Below are positions 52,501 through 61,500 of a DNA stretch of 64,000 nucleotides, piece after piece. The notes under the pieces are model-generated. The model searched no databases and was not told where the DNA came from. It worked only from the letters and a program-made list of their open reading frames with translations. Both the position numbers and the translations under genes were made by a program. The stretch comes from Pegoplata infirma. Its lineage: Eukaryota; Arthropoda; Insecta; Diptera; Anthomyiidae. The stretch spans positions 231,668,023-231,732,022 of the forward strand of contig OY992536.1 in assembly GCA_963921195.1 (NCBI GenBank), in the 5' to 3' direction. Each line of letters opens with the position of its first letter. The stretch's first letter is position 1.

Positions 52501-55500
52501 TAACTTTTGACGAACTTTCATTCACCAGATACTTGTACGAAGAGTTTAAGCCAGACTTCAGCCAATAATCTGTCAATTGAACATCAGTAGAAAGCAAAAA
52601 ACGCCAAAAAATAAAATGTTGCTTATCAAGTTTTTACAGTAAGCCCTTCATTTAAACTATATTTGAGCAGTTTTAACAACATTCGGACAATTTTAAATTA
52701 TATTTGGACAATTTTAAAATACATTTGGACAATTTTAAAATAGAGGTGTTCAGAGTATATTATTTTTATATTTTAAAATATATTTAGAAACTTTTGAAAT
52801 ACTTTTAAACAATTTTCAAATACGTTTCGATAATTGTTAAATACATTCGGATAATTTTAAAATACATTTGGATAATTTTTAGATACATTTAAACAATTTA
52901 GAAATTTCATTTTAACACTTAAATTACATTTTTGCAATTTTTAAAATTTATTTGGACATTTTTTATATACATTTGGAAGTACATTTGGACAATTTTAAAA
53001 TACATTTGGACAATTTTAAATTATATTTTGAGAATTTAAAACTGTATTTAAGCAAAACACATTTGGACAATTTTAAAATATATTTGGACATTTTTAAAAT
53101 ACATTTAGACAATATTTAAATACGTTTGGACAATTTTAAAATATATTTTTCTAATTTTAAAACGCATTTTGGCAATTTTGAAATATATTTGGACACTTTT
53201 GAAATACATTTAGATTTTGATTGTCGTTTAGGAGTTTTGATTGTCATTTGGGTGTTGTTTAGATATTAATTCTATTAATTTTATTAACAATTTTTATTAT
53301 TTTTTCAGTGTTTTTGCTGGTACAGCTGTTATAACAAATTATATTCTTATGATAACCTGGCTTCCAGCTTCTATTTCAATTATGGAACGTTTATCTTCCT
53401 GCACCACCTGTAGTAAATTACAAATTCAAAAACTTTTAGTTATGATCAATAAGTCAATTAATAGTTTTTGTACTAAACTGGAATCTATTATAACAACGGC
53501 CATATTGAATTATGCTCCCATTTGGCTTACAATTTTTGGTATGTTTTAAAAATATAGTATATAGAACAAAGCATTTGATTGATTTTTAAATACAATTTTC
53601 TTTTATAGGTATTCTTGGCATTTGTAGTGCTGTGGTGGTTTTGTACAAACCAGGGCTACAGTTACCAGAAAATTCACATTTTCAGCTATTTGTTTCAAAT
53701 CATCCTTTTGAAATTTATAATTCAAAATTAAAAAACGAATTTTGGTTTGAGAAATCAATATCGGTAAGTTTTGTGCTAACTTAAATTTAAAACTATTTTT
53801 AATTATTTTTGTATTTGATTTTTTAGAACTTTGAAAACTATAAATTCTCACTACGCTTTGTATGGGGTGTAAAACCTACTGATGATGGCGATTATGCCAA
53901 TCCTTATGTCTATGGAAACTTACATTATGACAATAATTTTAATGTATCAACAAAAGCAGCACAAATTTGGCTATTAGAATTTTGCCAAAATATTAAACAA
54001 CAACCATTTTATCAACTAACACTAGGCATGCTATTACCAAATTGTTTTATAGAAAATTTTATAACGCTAATGGAGAGACTGTAAGTTTTAGTCTATAAGG
54101 AAATTCTATTTTGCCATTTACATATTTGTCAGATATTGAAAATAATTTTTATGCCAAAAAATTGGTTGAATGACAGAATATTTAAGAGACTAATTTTGTT
54201 CTGCGAAACTGTCCGGACTTTTTTACGGCGAATCGTGCTGTCATTGTTCTGTTAAAAGAACAAAGAAAACAATCACGGAACTAATCTGCACTTATATGAT
54301 TTGGTAGTCAAACTGTGGCCGTTTAGACAAAATTCATATTAACCCGCTCTATTGCATAAAAAATTGTAATCATGACAATTTGTTATAGATTTTATGTTTT
54401 GATTTCTCCTGATATTAATAATTTTAATTGATAAAAAATTTACATAAATATAATTTGCCAAAGCTTGTGTAATGAAAAATGTGTAATGAAACTTTCGTAG
54501 AAGATTGACCTTGTTAAAATTTTGTAATTTATTATAGAAGACAATTTTTTGGGAATATGGGCATAAAAAGTTAATTAAAAAACAAATTTTTTACCAAAAA
54601 AAATTGTTACAAAAATTTTTTGTGAAATAAAATTTACTGCGAAAAAAGAAAATAAAGCTGAATTCACAATGACGGAGTACTCTGTGTCAGAGAGTGGATT
54701 TTGTTCCTTTCTCTTTCGCGCTTACATATTTTTTGTATGATGTCGTCTCTATTTTTAGAGATGGTACTCTATAGTACAGAGTACTCCGACATTGTGTCGG
54801 AGCCTTAAAAATTAAATTCACCGAAAAAAGTTTTTGTGTCAAAAAAATGTTTTAATTTTTTTTAAATTTTGTAGAACATTAAATCACGGCCATCCCCCTT
54901 TTTAAGGGTGTTTTTTACTATTTGTTAGAATAGAGCCAAAAACTACCGTTATGTGGGGAAGTTAGAGGATTAATATGCTCCATAAAAACATTTGCCTCAA
55001 TATTTTCTACAAAAATGCTGAACATACTATACACGTCAGATGAAAAGAAACATAATAGTTTCAAAGTAAAATTCAGAATTGTACATTAAAAAAATTAACC
55101 CTCAATGGGCAATCTTGATTTTGTATGGTTTTTTGGTGTTTGTAATAAGTTTTGAGCTTGGTCAAAAGAGGAGAAAGTTAAATACAAAAACACTAATTTC
55201 GCGATATTTAGCGAATGCTATCAGCTACGATTTCGCTGTTAACAGTTTTGTGTTTTGCATTTTGGTTTCAAAATGTTGGAAGGGTTGATTCTCTGAATGG
55301 TTTTGACGCTCTTTCGGATTCAGTAACCGGGATTTTGGATAGTTATCCAGACAGTGAAGTTGTAGTTGCCGGGGACTTCAATGTCCATAACTCAACTTGG
55401 CTCTCTCATTCCAGCCATACAACACCAGAGGGCTAGTATGTAGAGTTATTTGCCGAACATAATCACCTCTCACAGCTGGTTCATGGACCAACACGCATTC

Positions 55501-58500
55501 TGTGTGACGATGGCGGTGAATGAAACACTCTTGACCTTTTTTTTGACATCACATCCTGATAAATATAATATTGAAACACTCGCACCTCTGGGTAATTCAG
55601 ATCATCACGCCATTTCTGCATCCTTCTTATACTCTGATCTTCATGAAGTTCCCCAACCGGCTTCAAAACGTTCCGTTTTTTTGTATAAAAGAGCTCGTTG
55701 GTCCGAACTTTGCGACTTTTACCGATCATTTAATTGGAAACTCTGTTTTTTAAACGGGAACATTGAAGCAGCAGCGGAAATGGTTACGAATGTAATTATT
55801 CTTGGAATGAAAACATTCATCCCTGAGAGGACCATTTCCGTAAGGCTCAAAGACAAATGTTGGTTTAACCAGACATGTAAAGTGGCCGTGAGAGCTTCAC
55901 GGCCACGTTCTAAGATCTTGTCAGCTCCGAAGGGTGGCAAGAGTTTCTGGTCATTCGTCAAAAGGGTAAAGAATGGCTGTAATTCTTCCATTCCAACTCT
56001 TTTGAAGTGTGATCAGATAGTGATTGAACCTGTTGATAAGGCCAATGTTTTCGCTGAACTATTTTCCAGGAATTCTTCACTTCCGAATAGCTGTCAGCCA
56101 CCACATGTTCTTGATAGGGTTCCTGTTGACATGCCGCAAATATTCTTTAGAACTCGGGCTGTTAAAAAGGTGCTTTCAGAGCTGAACACAAATAAATTCC
56201 CTGGGCCAGATGGTATTCCCGCTCTAGTCCTCAAGATGTGTTCTTCATCGCTAGCTCCTCCATTGCGCAATCTTTTTAACCTCGCATACCGTTCAGGCAA
56301 TTTTCCGAATTGCTTGAAGATTGCCAATGTTCAACCGATTCCCAAGAAAGGCGTGGCAACGAACCGGGATAACTATCGTCCAATTGCTATCTGTTCAACA
56401 CTCTCCAAAGTTATGGAGAGTATGATACATTTCCATCTGGTGAACTACTTGGAATCGAATCGTCTTTTAAATGATCGACAATATGGCTTCCGAAAGAGTC
56501 GTTCATCGGGAGACCTGATGGCTTTTCTTTCCGAAAGATGGAGCCATTCTATACACCGCCTTAAAGAAAGCAAGGTTATCGCTTTGGACATCTCTTAGGC
56601 ATTCGATCGAGCGTGGCATTGCGGACTTGTGTCAAAGCTTATCTCCTTTAGCGTAGGAGATAATTTCGCTAAATTTATCTCGAGCTTCCTCAGTAAACGT
56701 ACTATTCGCGTTGTAATAGATGGGTCCTCCTCCAGAGACTATATATTAAATGCAGGGGTACCGCAAGGTTCCGTTCTATCTCCATCTTTATTTTTGATAT
56801 TTCTGAATGATTTTCTAGATCTTACCTTTAACTTCATTTACTCTTTCGCGGATGATAGCATTCATACTCATTTGATCATAGACCTAATTTTGTTGAGGTA
56901 GAATATATGAGAAATATTATGAATGTCACACTTAATCAGGACCTGTTTTAAATTTCTGAGTGCGGTCAGACGAATCGGGTGGACTTTAATGTTCGTAAGA
57001 CCCAATGTTGTACGCTGACACACAAACGCCATGAATGTTTATCTTTGCCTTCTTTAAATATTGGAAGTGTAGATATTGATGAATCAGATGCTCTTGTCCG
57101 TTTTAATAAACATGTTTTTAAAGTATCGAAAGATGCATTCAAGTGTTTAGGCTTCCTAAAACGGTGGAGAAAATACTTCACTCCATCCGATCTTCTTCGA
57201 ATCTACACGACTTATATACGACCTAAAATGGAATACAACTCCCACGTATGGGTTGGTGCGTCAAAATCTTCCCTGGATCTTCTTGATCGAGTTAAGAAAA
57301 GAGCAAAAATGCTCATAGGGGACGACACCGTTTCTACATCCATTGATTCGCTTGAACATCAACGAAATGTGGGTTGTGTAGTTCTCTTCTACCGATACTT
57401 TCATGGGAAATGTCAGTTGCACTTGTTGCTTTGAACTATCAACATCATACAAAAGTGATCGCATCGTTTTTTTCTATTTCTCAAAACTAAAAACAATAAC
57501 AAAATTATTCTCTTTTATTAAAACCAACGGAATTAACTAAAAAAAACAAAAAACAATAAAAGTAAAAACATTTTGTTGTACATGTTTATTGCATATCGAA
57601 AAAGAAAACTATGAATAAACCACCTGATGTTACAATAAAAAAAAAATCAATTAAGCCCCGGCTTAAATTTTGATTTTTCTAAAAGAATCCCAGCTAATCT
57701 AAACGGTCCTACTTATCTTTCGATTACTCGAATTGAAAGTGATAAGACCCTTTCAAATGTCTCCCCATTCCTAATTAAATCAGTGATCGATTCAGTCTGT
57801 GACGGCGAAATATCCGAATGCAAAAAATTACGTAACGGCACGTTGCTGATCAAAACCAAGAACACCATTCAAGCCAACAAACTTATTAAACTGACTGCAT
57901 TTAACACTGATATTAAGGTTGAAGTTACTGAACACAAAGTATTGAACTATTCAAAAGGTGTCATTTATTCACTGGATCTATTTGATATTCCAGAAGATGA
58001 AATCCAATCAAATCTAGCCAACCAAAAAGTTACTGAGGTTAAAAAAATTTTGCGAATGGAAAACAATAACCTTAAAGAAACAGGTCTTGTAGTACTGACT
58101 TTCTCAGCTATTGATCTACCAGAATAAATTTACTTAGGTTATCAAAAAATTCATATCCGTCCATACATCCCACCACCAATTAGATGTAACAACTGCCTTC
58201 ATTACGGTCACGTTCAAAAAACTTGTCAAAATCAAAAATTATGCTACTGCTGTGGTAACATAAGCCATATTAATCCCGAAACCGATGAAATTTGTGAAAA
58301 TGAAATTTGCTGCATAAATTGCAAAGAAAATAGCTTTACAGAGTACAAACACACCGCTAAGGATAAAAATTGCCCAATCTTTTTAAAACATAAAGAAATT
58401 CAAGCTATCAGAGTTCTTGAAAAAACTAGCCTTGGAAACGCGGAACGAATTTATAATAAAAGACAATCAACCAAAAACACTTCTTTTTCGGCTGTTACCA

Positions 58501-61500
58501 GCTCCAATAGTACAACACCTGGTCGTTCTAAACTGGTTAGCTATGATGATCCCATTCTGAAGTCTGCGGACAACTCCACAACTACCAAGACTACCTTCAA
58601 ACCGGCTACAACAAACAACAACAATAATCCACAAAAGAATATTTCCACCAACAATCAACCACAATCTATTATCTTGGAACATATTGATCAATCCTCTTAC
58701 TCTTTAAGATCGGGGGGATCAACCAAAATACTTCCTAGAAATACATCTAATCGGCTAAAAGCACAATTAAAAACAAAACTAAAAACCACTAGTAAACTTA
58801 ATCTTAAGAATAATTCAAATAATGATAAAATTGATATCAGCGATGATGAGAACATGATGCGAGAGTGATTGTATTGTTTTGGTCCGCCCCGCCGGCCCCG
58901 GGACTGTCGCGGGCTATTTCCATAGAGGTTTTGTTAACCTCTATGGGACTATTTCTGTGTTAGTCTCGGGGTGCGCGTTGGGATGCGATCATTGCATGCA
59001 GTTTCTCTTGTTAGTTCTTTTCATACATTGATTTTAATTTTTTATCAATTTACTTTTATCTTTCTCTTCTTGTACATATTTTTTCAACTACTTTTAATTT
59101 AATTTTATTTACTTTCTTTTCTCTTTTTCATCATGAGCTTTCCCATAATTCAATGGAACATCAAAGGATATACGAACAACTATAATGAACTTCAGTTGCT
59201 TATTAAAAAATATAATCCAAAAGTAATATCACTCCAAGAGACCCACTTCCACTCTCTGTCATTTTTACCAGTACCACTTAACTATAAAATCTTTTTCAAA
59301 AATTCTGCAACCCATTCGTACGGCGGAGTTGCTCTTTTAATACACAACTCTCTTCAATATTCCTCCCTTAACCTACCTAATGACATTGATGCTGTCGGTG
59401 CTACTATTCAAGCCAAAAAAAAATTTACAATCATCAATACATACATCCCTCCTTCAAAAAATTTCAATTTAACAACGTTAAAAAATATGTTTGATCAATT
59501 TGACAATAATGTCCTTATAACAGGGGATTTTAACAGTTGGCACTCCCTATGGGGATCTGCTTCAAACAACGCTAGGGGCAACACCTTAACTGACTACATC
59601 ACCCAATCAAATTTGGTAGTTTTTAATGATGGCTCACCAACACATTATAGTACGCATCACTCCCTCACACACATAGATTTATCATTTGGTTCTCCCTATT
59701 TGAAAATTCAATCCAACTGGAAAACAGAAGAAGACCTTCATGGAAGCGATCACTTCCCTATAATTATTAAACTTTTCATTCCACCTCAAGCTAACCCTTC
59801 TAAACCGAGACCAAAATTTATCACAAGTAAAGCAGATTGGAAAGAGTTCAGAGACCTTTCTTTAAGATTCGATGAAAATCGTCCCATTAGCAATAACATC
59901 AATCAAGAAGCGGCAAATATTCAAAAAATCATACTTCAAAGCGCTAATTACTCCATTCCACAAATAAATCGTTCCATTAAAAAAACTGTTCCTTGGTGGA
60001 ACAATCGTCTTAATGAACTAAAAAAAGAAAAAAATAGTTTATGGCTCATACTAAAACGAAATATTAACACGGTTAATATCGTAAACTTTAAAAGAGCAGT
60101 AGCCAAATTCAAAAGAGAATTAAAAATTTCCAAAAGCACGTCAATTTCAAGTTTTACTGCAGAAATTAATCCAGAAACTCCAACCAATAAAATATGGTCT
60201 AATATAAGAACTTTCTGCGGTCTAAGCCTACCGCAATCAATCCAAACTGTTCGCTCACTGTCCAATCCTAATCAATTCCTATCTGACAAACAATCTATAG
60301 CTGAAGAATTCGGACAATACTGGTCGTCAGAATCACACGACCAGAATTTCTCTAATGAATTTAGATCAAATAAATATTCTTTAATTGATAATGTTACTAT
60401 ACATAATCTCACCGAAGAAGCTACTGCAATTGAGGAAAATATTACCATCACAGAGCTTGAATTTGCTCTGGACAAATTAAAAGGAAAATCTCCCGGTATT
60501 GACAGAATTTCATACCCTATGATAAAAAATCTTAACGATAAAACCAAACACAGACTTATTCATCTTTACAATCTAATTCTATCAAACTACATTCCTCATT
60601 TTTATAAGACTAGTACGATCGCTCCCATTCCTAAACCTAACTTGGACAAGACCCTGATAAAATCTTACAGGCCCATCTCATTAAATCTTTGTACCTCGAA
60701 ACTACTAGACAAAATAATAGCAAACCGTCTTTGGTGGTATGTTACTACGAACAATATTCTTTGCTCACATCAGCTAGGGTTTAAGAAAGGGAAATCTGTT
60801 ACGGATGCCCACCTATTCATTGATCATATAATTACAAATTCTCTTTCACACAAAAATCATGCCTCAATTATATCTCTAGACTTTTCCAAAGCTTTCGATA
60901 AGATAGGTAGGCATACTATTATCCAACAATTAATTGAATGGCGATTAGGACCCAAAATTATACGGTATATCAAAAACTTTCTATCAAATAGACAAATCAG
61001 AATAAAGCTCGACAATCAATATTCTAAATTATATCCATTACACAATGGCATTCCACAAGGGTCGCCACTCTCGGTAATTTTATTCCTTATTTCCTACAAC
61101 AAGCTAAGCGAACATTTATTATCACTAAAAGAATTCAAATTTTGTGCTTACGCTGATGATTTTTATATTATAAAAAACCTTTCAAAGGAAAAAAATCAAA
61201 CCATAAACATTGAGTCTTTGATAAACTATATAAAACGCTGGTGTAATTACTCAGGTGCAGAATTATCCTTATCGAAATGCAAACACTTACATATTTGCAG
61301 GAAAAGATCCTGTCAACCAAAGGTATCCTCCGGTACATTTATAATAGAAAATACTAATTCTTTAAAAATCTTAGGTATAATGTTCAATTCGAAATATAAT
61401 TGGAATGATCATATTCTGTACATTACAAACGATCTAAACCGTAGACTTAGCATAATAAAATGCCTATCAAACAAAAAGTTTAACTGCAACACACTTACAG

